This document shows, piece after piece, positions 55,235 through 64,000 of a stretch of 64,000 nt of DNA; position 1 is the stretch's first letter; each line of letters opens with the position of its first letter. Origin of the DNA: Sphingobacterium endophyticum. GTDB taxonomy: Bacteria > Bacteroidota > Bacteroidia > Sphingobacteriales > Sphingobacteriaceae. The notes beneath the pieces are model-generated. The model was not told the DNA's origin and searched no databases. It worked only from the letters and a program-made list of their open reading frames with translations. Made by a program: the position numbers and the translations under genes. Location of the stretch: assembly GCF_009733535.1 (NCBI RefSeq), contig NZ_SMMI01000004.1:1-64000 (forward strand), in the 5' to 3' direction.

Positions 55235-55924
55235 ATGAACATTACAGACTTAATATCAGGAAGCCTCGGCTCACAAGCTACTGAAGGAATATCTGAAAAA
55301 TTAGGAATCGATAAAAATCAGACGCAATGGGTCGTGTCTGCTGCAATTCCTTTAATGATTTCTGCATTAAATTATAATGCCCAAAAAAGTCCTGAAAAAG
55401 CCCAAGGAATTCAACAAGCAATCGACTCCAAAAGTTCTGCTGGAATTTTGGAAAATCTTACTGGACTTTTTAATCAAGGTCCTACAGAAGATGAAGATAA
55501 GATGGTAAACCATATATTCGGAAAAAACACCGAAAATGTCAAGGAATCATTATCAGAAAAGTCTGGAATAAGTATGGGCAAAATCGGTGGAATCCTTGCT
55601 CTATTAGCCCCTTTAATCATGGCTTATATCGGAAAGCAAAAACAAAGTCAAAACCAAGATGATAACAGTTCAGGTGGAGGTATAGGTGACCTATTGGGGA
55701 ATATTCTTGGTGGGGGGAACTCTTCTTCATCTTCTGGTGGAATTGGTGACTTAATTGGTTCTGTTCTTGCTGGTGGAAATAACCAACAAAATCAACCTAC
55801 TAATAGCCAACCCAACATTTCCGGAGGTTTAGGAGATTTAGTCGGTCAGTTCTTCGATCAAAAAAATGATAAAGGTACTAAAGGTAGTATCCTTGATAGC
55901 CTTGCAGGTATGTTTGGAAAATAA
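55235..55924 (+). CDS. DUF937 protein with Gly/Ser-rich tail
   Basis: The 229-residue protein has the DUF937 helical domain (about 1-130: NQTQWVVSAAIPLMISALNY, GGILALLAPLIMAYIGK) followed by a Gly/Ser/Gln/Asn-rich region with repeated GGIGDLxGxxLxGG segments (about 148-215). There is no signal peptide. The family's function is unknown. The repeats of the tail are a local duplication of about 26 residues. Confidence 0.85.
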   Translation: MNITDLISGSLGSQATEGISEKLGIDKNQTQWVVSAAIPLMISALNYNAQKSPEKAQGIQQAIDSKSSAGILENLTGLFNQGPTEDEDKMVNHIFGKNTENVKESLSEKSGISMGKIGGILALLAPLIMAYIGKQKQSQNQDDNSSGGGIGDLLGNILGGGNSSSSSGGIGDLIGSVLAGGNNQQNQPTNSQPNISGGLGDLVGQFFDQKNDKGTKGSILDSLAGMFGK

Positions 55925-55945
55925 GAATTCAATTCTATATTAGTA

Positions 55946-55979
55946 AAAAGAGGATAGTTTTTTTTAACTATCCTCTTTT
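55946..55979 (+). terminator. Intrinsic terminator of the DUF937 gene
   Basis: A perfect 14-bp stem (55946-55959 with 55966-55979, T-rich 6-base loop) closes the DUF937 transcript before the threonine aldolase gene. Confidence 0.9.
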
Positions 55980-56021
55980 CTATTTCATCCCATTCATTTC
56001 CGAAAACAGTTATATTTACGC

Positions 56022-57059
56022 ATGGAATCTAAAATCAGTTTTAAAAATGACTACAGCGAGGGTGCACATCCCAAAGTTTTAGAACTTCTTCAACAAACAA
56101 ATTTATCGCAAGAGCCTGGCTATGGAGCAGATAGTATATCTCAAAAAGCTAAAGAATATATTATCCGGGCAACTAAAAATCCAGATGCCCAGGTATTTTT
56201 TGTATCTGGTGGAACCCAAGCTAATTTATTGGTCATTAGCCACCTCCTAAAACCTTATGAATCTGTAATTGCAGCTGATAGTGGGCATATTGAAGTACAT
56301 GAAACTGGTGCCATTGAAAATACCGGTCATAAAATAAACTTAATACCAAATATTAATGGAAAAATCAAAGGCGCAGAAATTCAAAAAATCGTTAATAACC
56401 ATACAGACAACCATATGGTCAAACCTGCAATGGTTTATATTTCCCAATCTACTGAATTTGGAACCGTTTACTCTAAAAATGAACTTCAAGATATAGCAAA
56501 TTGCTGTAAGAAAAATAACCTTCTTCTATTTATTGATGGCGCTAGACTTGCAACGGCCTTAACTTCACAATCCAATGATCTTACTCTTCAAGAAATCGCT
56601 AAACTTGCTGATGTATTTTATATTGGGGGCACAAAAAATGGAGCATTATTGGGAGAAGCAATTGTATTCCAAAATAAAAGGTTGGCAGAGGGTTTCGATT
56701 TTACCCTGAAACAAAAAGGAGCTTTAATGGCTAAAGGAAGATTGTTGGGAGCACAATTCCTAGCACTATTTCAAGATGATTTGTTCTTTGAATTGGGATT
56801 TCATGCAAATAAATTAGCCTCTAAAATTGCAAACATCTTTAAACAGAATGGTTATGATTTTGCTACTGAACCTGTAAGTAACCAGATTTTCCCTATTTTG
56901 CCCATTTCGATTGCAGAAAAATTAATGGAAAAATATGACTTCTACATTTGGGAAAAACTGGAAGATAACATGGTAACTCTTAGAATAGTGACCTCTTGGG
57001 CAACTCAAGAGTCATCCGTAGATCAATTTATAAAAGATATTTCTAAGAATTTAGGTTAA
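56022..57059 (+). CDS. L-threonine aldolase-type PLP enzyme
   Basis: The 345-residue fold-type I PLP enzyme belongs to the beta-eliminating lyase/threonine aldolase family. It opens with FKNDYSEGAHPKVLELL, has FVSGGTQANLLV, the PLP-contact IDGARLATAL, and the Schiff-base lysine in GGTKNGALLGEA (about residue 205). The family splits L-threonine or allo-threonine into glycine and acetaldehyde. Stereospecificity is not readable. It is 51 bases before idi, with no shared pathway. Confidence 0.9.
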   Translation: MESKISFKNDYSEGAHPKVLELLQQTNLSQEPGYGADSISQKAKEYIIRATKNPDAQVFFVSGGTQANLLVISHLLKPYESVIAADSGHIEVHETGAIENTGHKINLIPNINGKIKGAEIQKIVNNHTDNHMVKPAMVYISQSTEFGTVYSKNELQDIANCCKKNNLLLFIDGARLATALTSQSNDLTLQEIAKLADVFYIGGTKNGALLGEAIVFQNKRLAEGFDFTLKQKGALMAKGRLLGAQFLALFQDDLFFELGFHANKLASKIANIFKQNGYDFATEPVSNQIFPILPISIAEKLMEKYDFYIWEKLEDNMVTLRIVTSWATQESSVDQFIKDISKNLG

Positions 57060-57110
57060 ATTCCCTTTAATCTATATATTAGGAATTATACCTAAATCTA
57101 AGTCAAATCT

Positions 57111-57629
57111 ATGGAAGAATATGTAATTCTAGTGGATCAGAATGATCAAGAAATCGGCGAAATGGAAAAACAAGAAGCTCATGTATTGAATAAAAAACAT
57201 AGAGCCTTCTCTGTTTTCCTCCTTGATGAAAACAACAATTTCATTTTACAACAAAGAGCACTGTCCAAATATCATAGCCCCGGCCTTTGGACAAACTCCT
57301 GTTGTGGACACCCCAGACCAAACGAAACTACCTTGAACGCTGCTAAAAGAAGAACCTTTGAGGAAATGGGAATCCATGTTGATATCCAGGAAATTCTCCA
57401 AATTAGCTATCAAGAAAAATTAGAAAATGGTCTTTGGGAAAATGAATTTGACCATATCTTCATCGGAAAATATACCGACAATAAATTCAATCTAAACCCA
57501 AATGAAATTAAAGCCATCAAAAATGTCAACCTTGTTGAATTAGAAATGGATGTACAAAATAATCCAGATCAATACACTTTCTGGTTTAAATTAATTTTCC
57601 CTAAAATAAAAGATAAACTTAAAATATAA
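57111..57629 (+). CDS. idi: Isopentenyl-diphosphate delta-isomerase, type 1
   Basis: The 172-residue Nudix-fold enzyme interconverts IPP and DMAPP. It has the type 1 signatures LWTNSCCGHPRPNE with the catalytic Cys (about residue 65) and AAKRRTFEEMGI, and the second acidic block LWENEFDHIFIG. Length fits the bacterial family. It supplies isoprenoid precursors for quinones, carotenoids and undecaprenol. Confidence 0.96.
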   Translation: MEEYVILVDQNDQEIGEMEKQEAHVLNKKHRAFSVFLLDENNNFILQQRALSKYHSPGLWTNSCCGHPRPNETTLNAAKRRTFEEMGIHVDIQEILQISYQEKLENGLWENEFDHIFIGKYTDNKFNLNPNEIKAIKNVNLVELEMDVQNNPDQYTFWFKLIFPKIKDKLKI

Positions 57630-57644
57630 GCTCCACCCTATTCT

Positions 57645-58220
57645 TTACCACCACTGTGCATCCGGAAGATAATAGGATGCTGTGTCAGCTTCGCTCTGCC
57701 AAGGGGCTAACTCAAATTTATATGCCTTTTGACTGCCCTTCCAATCAAGATTGGAGTTCAACTTGCCCCAGGAAACCTCAACCTTATATGTTTTTCCTTC
57801 TGTACTGCTCAAGGTTCCAAAAAGTTTGGACCTCGAAAAGCCCGAAACTCCTGGCGTGTATTGAATTGCTTTGTCAAATATTATTTTTGAATTTTCCGAA
57901 ATTGTATCACTCAATTTAATCTCAAGGACATCAGCTTGCAACATCGATGTATAGGTTGACCAACTATGCATATTCGTATCTGATAATACATACGGATAAT
58001 CCTTTCGTGTAGGATATTTTTCCATAAATAATCGAACTGGCCTCTTTAATACTAATTCTTTACCTATGAAATCCTTAAATGGCTCCTTTTTACTGATGTT
58101 TGTAGACTTGGTCTTACAGGTCTGAAAGAGGGCAAACACAAATAAGAAAAATCCAACTACTAAACAGATTAAAAATATTTTCACGACTTGCTTTGCTGTA
58201 ATTCCTTCTTTAATTCCCAT
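57645..58220 (-). CDS. Single-TM protein, third gene of DUF695 operon
   Basis: The 191-residue protein has one N-terminal membrane helix (about 14-33) and a periplasmic or cytoplasmic domain with no recognisable family. Motifs include the segment KELVLKRPVRLFMEKYP and a C-terminal PDAQWW. It starts 3 bases after the preceding gene's stop, so it belongs to the DUF695-RraB operon. Its C-terminal SYYLPDAQWW end might be a sorting or interaction signal; that is speculation. Confidence 0.68.
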   Translation of the reverse strand: MGIKEGITAKQVVKIFLICLVVGFFLFVFALFQTCKTKSTNISKKEPFKDFIGKELVLKRPVRLFMEKYPTRKDYPYVLSDTNMHSWSTYTSMLQADVLEIKLSDTISENSKIIFDKAIQYTPGVSGFSRSKLFGTLSSTEGKTYKVEVSWGKLNSNLDWKGSQKAYKFELAPWQSEADTASYYLPDAQWW

Positions 58221-58223
58221 CTT

Positions 58224-58907
58224 TTATTTTTTTTCAGAAAAAGTGATTTCGTAGGAACCATCTTTTGAAATTAGGTCAATTTGAAAACTCTCCTGATTCT
58301 TTATTTCCATAGGAATGGATTCTTTTTCAAAACTACTACTATTCATCTCATTTGATGGTTTATGTGTACTACTCATTTCAGTACTCATTGATACTAACAT
58401 GCTCTCTGCTCCTGCATCCATCACTTTAAACCATCCATAACCTGCTCGTTTACTCATTTTAGTGGTTGGATCAATCTCCATAAATCGACCATAATATAGA
58501 TCTCCTCCTTCAATCTTTTGCTCTAAACTTGACGCAACTGCTGCCGATGAATTTACAGAAGGTTTTACACTATCATAAATCAAATATCCAAATAAGCCAA
58601 TAATTCCCAATAAAAAGATATATCCTATAACAGTTAATTTAAACTTATATGGAGCTGGCCTAACTTCCCCTAAACACTTATTCGCATAGCTAATCATATC
58701 TGATGTCCATTTCCGCCTTGAAATAGTTTTCCCCGTTACTGTATCCCAATAAATAGGTGCTGCCTTCTTTGAATAACCCTTACTAAATGCTGTACCTATA
58801 TAATTCCTGTAAATTCCTAACACCATTAAATTATTTGGATTAACTGGATTTTGCAAATGATCCGCAGCAAATGACCCTTCTTCAACTCGTTGAACGTTTA
58901 TAAACAT
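58224..58907 (-). CDS. Single-TM protein, second gene of DUF695 operon
   Basis: The ATG at 58907, with an AGGA-type ribosome site just ahead, gives 227 residues. An earlier in-frame ATG at 58967 would overlap the upstream gene by 28 bases. A cytoplasmic N-terminal part (about 1-85) contains YWDTVTGKTISRRKWTSDM. One membrane helix (about 93-112) and a soluble C-terminal domain with DLYYGRFMEIDPTTKMSKR follow. No family is recognised. Confidence 0.7.
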   Translation of the reverse strand: MFINVQRVEEGSFAADHLQNPVNPNNLMVLGIYRNYIGTAFSKGYSKKAAPIYWDTVTGKTISRRKWTSDMISYANKCLGEVRPAPYKFKLTVIGYIFLLGIIGLFGYLIYDSVKPSVNSSAAVASSLEQKIEGGDLYYGRFMEIDPTTKMSKRAGYGWFKVMDAGAESMLVSMSTEMSSTHKPSNEMNSSSFEKESIPMEIKNQESFQIDLISKDGSYEITFSEKK

Positions 58908-58939
58908 TTTTTTTCCTTTTAGTGTATGTATATTATTTT

Positions 58940-59725
58940 CTATCTTAAAATCAAATCGGTTTCCCAACCATCATAGTTACCATTGTAAACCTGTGCCTTT
59001 TCCCAAATTGGTAAACATAAACTGTCTATCGATTCATAAGAAAGGAAATCTAATCGCGAAATGCAGATCCGCCATTTTTCCTGGCTGAGAACTTTCGAGG
59101 TTAAACTAAATTGCTCCTGCCTAGCGTAATCTAAAAACTCATTTAAATCTTCTTCCTTCTCAAAATTTAGATTATGATAAATGAGCCTTTCTTTACTTAA
59201 TCGATCCCCAGCATCAACCAGAGCCCGAAGATTGGATCGGTTTTTTATCATTTCCATTTGAAATGCTGTTGGATAGGCTAATGTAAAGTAATCATCCCAT
59301 TTCTTATCTTCCCGATGGTCTACTTGAAATGTTAATTCCTCTAAGAAGGTTTTATCAATCTGGATTAAAAAATCCTTGGCATCGCCTATTTTATGACAAT
59401 AAAACATTTGCAACCGCTCAGAACTCATTGAAATAGTGGCAACATGCAATAATTGCGGAGCATATCGAAATTTGAGATCCGCAATTTTATCCTCAACCTC
59501 ATTAATATGTTTATAGCTCTCCATCGTCGGCAAGCCTTCAGCCGATGGAAAATCAAAAGGTATAATCAAGTAAAAAACTTCTGTAAGATTCGAAATGGGC
59601 GCAAGATCTGCAACATTTAGATCAACTATGATCGAAGCTATTTGATTATTAATGCTAGATGTATAAACCTGCCAATTTTCTTCATGAAATGGCAAATCTG
59701 CTTTTTTCCTAAATAATTTAAACAT
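58940..59725 (-). CDS. DUF695 + RraB-like protein
   Basis: The 261-residue cytoplasmic protein joins a DUF695 domain (about 15-150, ENWQVYTSSINNQIASIIVD) to an RraB-like domain (about 165-258, LIYHNLNFEKEEDLNEFLDYA). RraB inhibits RNase E in gamma-proteobacteria; in Bacteroidota this fold pair is common and unstudied. It is first in a three-gene operon whose other products are single-helix membrane proteins, suggesting a membrane-anchored assembly. Confidence 0.82.
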   Translation of the reverse strand: MFKLFRKKADLPFHEENWQVYTSSINNQIASIIVDLNVADLAPISNLTEVFYLIIPFDFPSAEGLPTMESYKHINEVEDKIADLKFRYAPQLLHVATISMSSERLQMFYCHKIGDAKDFLIQIDKTFLEELTFQVDHREDKKWDDYFTLAYPTAFQMEMIKNRSNLRALVDAGDRLSKERLIYHNLNFEKEEDLNEFLDYARQEQFSLTSKVLSQEKWRICISRLDFLSYESIDSLCLPIWEKAQVYNGNYDGWETDLILR

Positions 59726-59844
59726 CCCTTATTTTTTGATATAACATAAAAATGCATCACCCAAAAATATGGATCTATCAATTGCAGTTCGAATTTTGTG
59801 TTAATTGATTTATATAATTAAGGTAGACCTATGTTAATAAAACC

Positions 59845-61584
59845 CTATTTATCAACCTCTTCTTTAAGATAGTCCAAAAATTGTGATGGAGTTACTCCTG
59901 TACTTTTTTTAAAGGCTTTGCTAAAAATACTATGGGACGAAAAGCCACTTACCTCAGCTAAATAGGAGATTTTATACTGCTCAAATTTTGGCTCATTCTT
60001 TATCTTCTCAATAATATATCGAATCCGTAGACCATTGATATAATCATTGAAATTCATCTGTTTATAGGTATTAATTATTTTTGAAAGTGTAATCGTATTA
60101 GTTGATAGATAACTGGCTAAAAAGGCAAGACTCATCCGACTATCTACGTATAGATCGCCTTCCTCAAACTCATCTAACTTATCTAAAATTTTACCCGTCT
60201 TCTCATCTATTTCTTGACTTTGACCTTGCTCATTGACTTCTTCTGAAGATAAGTCCTTTCGCTTGTCCTGACTTATATTCTTTTTCTGGCTATCTGCGTT
60301 TAATTGAGCTAAATAATCTGAAATCTTCTGTTTATTTTTTTTGTTCTCCTTAAATTGATAAAACAAAATAATTCCCAATCCTGCAATTAATACCGCTAAC
60401 CCAAATAAGATATACTTTAATAAAAAATTAGTGCTATTCTTTGCAGATAAATCATCTTGAAGTTTACCAACTTCCAGATTATTAATGAAGGAATTAATGA
60501 AATTAGATCTTTTATTGTCATTTAATTCCTCATCCTGCTCCATAAATAACCCAGAATACTTCAACGACTTTTCTGTGTCTCCCAATTGCTTGCTTGCTAA
60601 ATATGCATAGCGGTAAGATTCCATCTCATACTTCACATAATCTGCAACAACCATTGGATGATTAATTGCAATTTCGGTATGCATCAATGAGGTCGGATAG
60701 TCCCCTAATTGGTAATATATAATTCCTAAAAATACTTGTGCCATATAAGCCTCTTCTTGAAAGTCAATATCCTTATCGATTGATATAACTTCCTCAAAAT
60801 ATGGAATCGCCTTTTCAAATTCCTTCTTGAAAAAATGATACTTACCCTTCACTAATAAAGTATGTACTGAAGTACTGTTTACAGCATCTTTGAAATTTGT
60901 TGCATAAATGCTGTCAACTTCTTTTAAATTTAACGCAGCCTGATCAAAATCTTCTTTCATTATATAGCCACAAGCAAGATTAACTCCGATTGTGGCTATG
61001 GAATTTTCCAAATATGCGCTTTCAGATTCCGAAATGTTTTTCCTTAACTTCCTTAAATCTGAAATTGATTTTTCTAATTCAACTATATAAACATCAAAGT
61101 TCCCACTCAAATAATAGAAATAAGAATACTCAGCATTGGCAAGTGATCTTTCTATTCCTTCAGGAAAATCCTTTATGAATTTCTGTGCCCGTTCAAATGA
61201 TTGCTTACTTTGCTCATAATCAGATTTTTTATAGTAAACTTCTGCTACTCCTAAATTTGCAAGAAACTGATTGATCGGGTCATTTGTAGATTTGGAAATG
61301 GAATCTAACTTTTCCAAATAATGTAAGGTGAGATCTAATTTACCGTTCGTGGAGGCTAGAAAATAATACCAACGATACAGATCCTTCTCCTCATCTTGGC
61401 TTAACTTCTTCTTACTTAAATAATCTAAATAGTCTGTGGAACGTGTTTCAAATGCCTTGTCAAAAAGTTCATCAATCGAATATTTACTCAGACTATCGCT
61501 TTTACTTTGACCATTTGTAACAAAACTGTCAGTTAATAAGATTATAAATATGAAATAAAATTGAAATAAAAAACTCTTTCTCAT
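59845..61584 (-). CDS. Membrane TPR regulator with AraC-type HTH
   Basis: The 579-residue protein has a signal peptide (about 1-25), TPR-like helical repeats (about 35-380; LTLHYLEKLDSISK, AIPYFEEVISIDKDI), a membrane helix (about 390-412) and a cytoplasmic AraC DNA-binding domain (about 470-579; LAEVSGFSSHSIFSKAFKKS). In Bacteroidota such proteins sense periplasmic or extracellular signals and act on nearby genes. The divergent neighbour, a DUF3472 lipoprotein gene, is the obvious candidate target. Confidence 0.9.
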   Translation of the reverse strand: MRKSFLFQFYFIFIILLTDSFVTNGQSKSDSLSKYSIDELFDKAFETRSTDYLDYLSKKKLSQDEEKDLYRWYYFLASTNGKLDLTLHYLEKLDSISKSTNDPINQFLANLGVAEVYYKKSDYEQSKQSFERAQKFIKDFPEGIERSLANAEYSYFYYLSGNFDVYIVELEKSISDLRKLRKNISESESAYLENSIATIGVNLACGYIMKEDFDQAALNLKEVDSIYATNFKDAVNSTSVHTLLVKGKYHFFKKEFEKAIPYFEEVISIDKDIDFQEEAYMAQVFLGIIYYQLGDYPTSLMHTEIAINHPMVVADYVKYEMESYRYAYLASKQLGDTEKSLKYSGLFMEQDEELNDNKRSNFINSFINNLEVGKLQDDLSAKNSTNFLLKYILFGLAVLIAGLGIILFYQFKENKKNKQKISDYLAQLNADSQKKNISQDKRKDLSSEEVNEQGQSQEIDEKTGKILDKLDEFEEGDLYVDSRMSLAFLASYLSTNTITLSKIINTYKQMNFNDYINGLRIRYIIEKIKNEPKFEQYKISYLAEVSGFSSHSIFSKAFKKSTGVTPSQFLDYLKEEVDK

Positions 61585-61892
61585 GCACTGACCATCAGTT
61601 TAATTCATAGGATTAGAAATCACCAAGTAAATGAATTGTAAGAAATATTCAAATCAATTCAATTATTTGCGTAAATATAATTTTTTTTACCAACTATGAG
61701 GTAGAACTGTCATAAATAGATTGGTTTTTTAATACTAAATTTAGATGTCTTAACATACAATCTAAATCTATTTATATTATCTCAAGACCGAACAATACTT
61801 TCCATCGAAATTTTAATCAATCGTTTGCTTTCATTTAAAATTTTTAATTCAATTCATCCTTCATTATCTTCAATAAATTTATAAATAACCAA
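61585..61892. other. Divergent intergenic region (regulator / DUF3472)
   Basis: About 308 bases without a gene. An inverted repeat ATTTAGAT/ATCTAAAT (61739-61746 with 61760-61767) sits near the middle. No clear TTTG-N19-TAnnTTTG promoter is seen in either direction. Regulatory sites for the TPR-AraC protein may lie here. Confidence 0.5.
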
Positions 61893-63227
61893 ATGAAAAT
61901 ATCTAGATTTCGATTACCATGTGCTTTCCCCTTTTTTGTTTTTCTTGTATTGAATTTCGCTTGTGCTAAACAATCATTGACGGGCTCTCCTAAGCTTTCC
62001 GAAAATGATTCAACCTATATTGTTCCTCTGGATGGAAATGCATTCGTAACAACCATCGCAAATGATTCAAGAGAAACCATCTCGAAAAATGGTCTCGTAA
62101 ATTGGACCTCCGAAAAAAGTATGATCAGTACTTATGTAAGAATTAATAAAGCGGGAACCTTAAAATTGACATTGAATACCAATAAGGCAAACAATGAAAC
62201 TACAAGCAAAATAAAAGTCTCCGTCAATGATAAACAGAAAACAATAACATTAAAGTCTAATCAAGGTCCAAATCACATTGTTGGAGATTTCAAAGTCGAT
62301 ACCGGATATGTAAAAATTGATTTGCAAGGTTTAACAAAAACTGGCCAATCCTTCGCCGAGGTTGAAAGCTTCTCTATTTCTGGAAATGCAACTAGCATGG
62401 GAGTAATTTATAGCAATGATCCTGAATACTATTATTGGGCAAGAAGAGGTCCTTCATGTCACTTATCATATACTATTCCAACTACAGAAAATATAAACTA
62501 CTATTACTCTGAAATCGAAGTTCCTCAAGGTTCTGACCCTATTGGTTCATATTTTATGGCCAATGGATTCAGTGAAGGTTATTTCGGATTCCAGGTAAAC
62601 TCCCAAAATGAACGAAGAATATTATTCTCAGTATGGAGCCCTTTTTCCACCGATGACCCGAACGCAATTCCTGATGATCAAAAAATTATCCTTAATAAAA
62701 AAGGAAATGACGTACATACTGGAGAATTTGGAAATGAAGGATCTGGTGGACAAAGTTTTCTCAAATACAACTGGAAAGCCGGAACTAACTACAAATTCTT
62801 GCTCAAAGCTGAACCTGATGGAAATGGAAAAACAGATTATACCGCTTGGTTTTTTGCTCCAGAAATTAACCAATGGAAATTGATTGCAAGTTTTAAAAGA
62901 CCTAAAACCAATAAATATCTCACTGGATTCCATAGTTTTTTGGAAAATTTTTATCCTAACAATGGATATCTTGAACGAACTGCGAATTATAAAAATCAAT
63001 GGGTAAAAACTGTTTCCGGAAATTGGAAAAAGGTGGATCAAGCTAAATTTACCGTCGACAATACTTACAAAGCCAAGCAACGTATAGACGCAATTGGTGG
63101 TAAAAATCAAAATGGATTTTTTCTTAAAAATGGAGGATTCTTTAATGAATTAGTGACACCGAACTCAAAATTCATTTTCGAAAACTCGAATCAAAATCCA
63201 CAAATCGACTTTAATAAATTACCGTAA
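61893..63227 (+). CDS. Lipoprotein with DUF5077 and DUF3472 domains
   Basis: The 444-residue protein has a lipoprotein-like signal ending in NFAC (Cys about 25). A DUF5077 beta-sandwich (about 45-165, LDGNAFVTTIANDSRETISK) is followed by a DUF3472 domain (about 175-350: YYWARRGPSCHLSYTIP, GYFGFQVNSQNERRILFSVW), then a further beta region (about 370-444). DUF3472 proteins occur in polysaccharide-use loci and probably bind or process glycans at the surface. It is divergent from the TPR-AraC regulator. Confidence 0.85.
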   Translation: MKISRFRLPCAFPFFVFLVLNFACAKQSLTGSPKLSENDSTYIVPLDGNAFVTTIANDSRETISKNGLVNWTSEKSMISTYVRINKAGTLKLTLNTNKANNETTSKIKVSVNDKQKTITLKSNQGPNHIVGDFKVDTGYVKIDLQGLTKTGQSFAEVESFSISGNATSMGVIYSNDPEYYYWARRGPSCHLSYTIPTTENINYYYSEIEVPQGSDPIGSYFMANGFSEGYFGFQVNSQNERRILFSVWSPFSTDDPNAIPDDQKIILNKKGNDVHTGEFGNEGSGGQSFLKYNWKAGTNYKFLLKAEPDGNGKTDYTAWFFAPEINQWKLIASFKRPKTNKYLTGFHSFLENFYPNNGYLERTANYKNQWVKTVSGNWKKVDQAKFTVDNTYKAKQRIDAIGGKNQNGFFLKNGGFFNELVTPNSKFIFENSNQNPQIDFNKLP

Positions 63228-63315
63228 AAGCCTTATTTTTAATACTTAATATTTTTAACCATACTTTATTTAAAATTTTAAAGCTTTCCACCCTCAATTT
63301 AGTATATTTACTTTG

Positions 63316-63711
63316 ATGATACATGTTGCTTGTGCCTTAATAGAAAAAGATCAACAATTATTAATTTGTCAAAGATCTGCCGAAATGAAACTTCCTCTAA
63401 AATGGGAGTTTCCAGGAGGAAAATTGGAAGAGGGAGAAACCTTGCAAGAATGTTTGCTAAGAGAGGTCCTTGAAGAAATCAATATAAATGTCGAAATCCT
63501 CGAAGAGCTTACTAAAGTGGAATATCATTATCCTGATTTCTCTTTAACACTCTACCCTTTTGTCTGTACAATTAAAAATGGAGAGCTGAAAGCTAATGAA
63601 CATGAACAGGTCCTATGGGTAGACAGAACCGAATTATTTAGATTTGATTGGGCTAACGCTGATCTCCCAATAGTAGAAGAATATATTAGAACAAGAAGAG
63701 AAGAAGTATAA
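63316..63711 (+). CDS. 8-oxo-dGTP diphosphatase-like Nudix hydrolase (MutT)
   Basis: The 131-residue protein begins at the ATG at 63316 (an in-frame TTG one codon earlier is less likely). It has a complete Nudix box, GGKLEEGETLQECLLREVLEE, preceded by LKWEFPGG. MutT-type enzymes sanitise oxidised nucleotides such as 8-oxo-dGTP; other nucleotide substrates are possible. It is followed by a bidirectional hairpin. Confidence 0.9.
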   Translation: MIHVACALIEKDQQLLICQRSAEMKLPLKWEFPGGKLEEGETLQECLLREVLEEININVEILEELTKVEYHYPDFSLTLYPFVCTIKNGELKANEHEQVLWVDRTELFRFDWANADLPIVEEYIRTRREEV

Positions 63712-63728
63712 TATCCAAAAATATTTGT

Positions 63729-63763
63729 AAAGCATGGTGGTATTCTAACCCCCATGCTTTTTT
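63729..63763 (+). terminator. Intrinsic terminator (mutT and dehydrogenase, convergent)
   Basis: Stem AAAGCATGG/CCATGCTTT (63729-63737 with 63752-63760) followed by a T-run on the plus strand. It lies between two converging genes. Confidence 0.8.
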
Positions 63764-63767
63764 CTTT

Positions 63768-64000
63768 TTATAACAACTGCCTTAGTGCTAATTCATACGC
63801 TCTAGAAGAAAAATTTGTCCTTGAATCAGGTAAATAAGAATAAATCTTCTCTATTGCATCCCGAATAACGGCTGAAACATCATTGAAAATACATTCATCG
63901 CTGATTTCAATATTTGGCTGCATCAGATAGGCAAATACTCTTGCCATCCCACAGTTTGCAACAAAATCAGGAATTACCGCAACATGATGATCTGCATATT
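63768..64000 (-). CDS. Glu/Leu/Phe/Val dehydrogenase, C-terminal part
   Basis: The gene runs off the right edge; 77 C-terminal codons before the stop are visible. The readable protein includes DHHVAVIPDFVANCGMARVF, then AYLMQPNIEIS and a helical end ending in ALRQLL. The IPDFxANxGG/MARVF pattern is that of the C-terminal NAD-binding domain of amino-acid (leucine/phenylalanine/valine or glutamate) dehydrogenases. It is on the strand opposite mutT. Its start and substrate cannot be seen. Confidence 0.7.
   Translation of the reverse strand, partial: YADHHVAVIPDFVANCGMARVFAYLMQPNIEISDECIFNDVSAVIRDAIEKIYSYLPDSRTNFSSRAYELALRQLL

Overview
The window is a chromosomal segment of a low-GC Bacteroidota, most likely in the Sphingobacteriaceae (Sphingobacterium/Pedobacter type). 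Three things point there. Putative primary-sigma promoters read TTTG-N18-20-TAnnTTTG rather than -35/-10. Gene families typical of the phylum are present: GH92, a GH123-like DUF4091 protein, membrane TPR-AraC regulators, GIN/DUF2807 proteins, and a metallopeptidase-propeller-barrel fusion. The glycine/glutamine/histidine-rich N-terminal region of IF2 also fits. No rRNA, CRISPR array, insertion sequence, integrase or prophage module was seen, and no SusC/SusD pair. One tRNA, Leu(CAA), is present.

Layout. 1-8.6 kb: an NlpC/P60-like protein that has lost its catalytic cysteine, a universal stress protein, a tight guaA / periplasmic-binding lipoprotein / rRNA methyltransferase operon, a GIN-domain operon, a membrane protein, tRNA-Leu and a Spy-like secreted protein. 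8.6-15.9 kb: sbcDC, a SelW-like redoxin beside a small dihaem cytochrome c, an esterase, and a PAP2 phosphatase. 16.2-21.4 kb: an ankyrin-repeat operon, DoxX and small envelope proteins. 21.4-28 kb: three secreted glycoside hydrolases, the last two ending in their own terminators. 28-39.7 kb: a TauE/SafE transporter, Amt, an AraC regulator with a DODA-type dioxygenase, GH43, DUF72, a PNGase F-like glycoamidase and a flavin/ferredoxin reductase. 39.8-44.8 kb: rimP-nusA-infB. 44.8-53.3 kb: an S24 repressor divergent from a degenerate GIY-YIG protein, the OM metallopeptidase fusion, PBP1 and rpoN. 53.3-54 kb: a probable structured RNA with its own promoter, an 86-residue orphan ORF and an array of 25-bp palindromic repeats. 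54-64 kb: DUF2891, DUF937, threonine aldolase, idi, a DUF695-RraB membrane operon, a TPR-AraC regulator divergent from a DUF3472 lipoprotein, mutT, and the end of an amino-acid dehydrogenase.

How the parts fit. GH92 mannosidase, the GH123-like enzyme, an unplaced clan-D-like hydrolase and PNGase F together look like a dispersed set for releasing and trimming N-glycans or mucin-type glycans outside the cytoplasm; the transporters would lie elsewhere.

Most unusual signals: (1) a 117-nt multi-helix element at 53340-53456 whose base coincides with the predicted start site of a consensus promoter; (2) an intrinsic-terminator hairpin between a consensus promoter and rimP, which would let the rimP-nusA-infB operon be attenuated. 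All calls rest on reading the sequence by eye; no database search was run.
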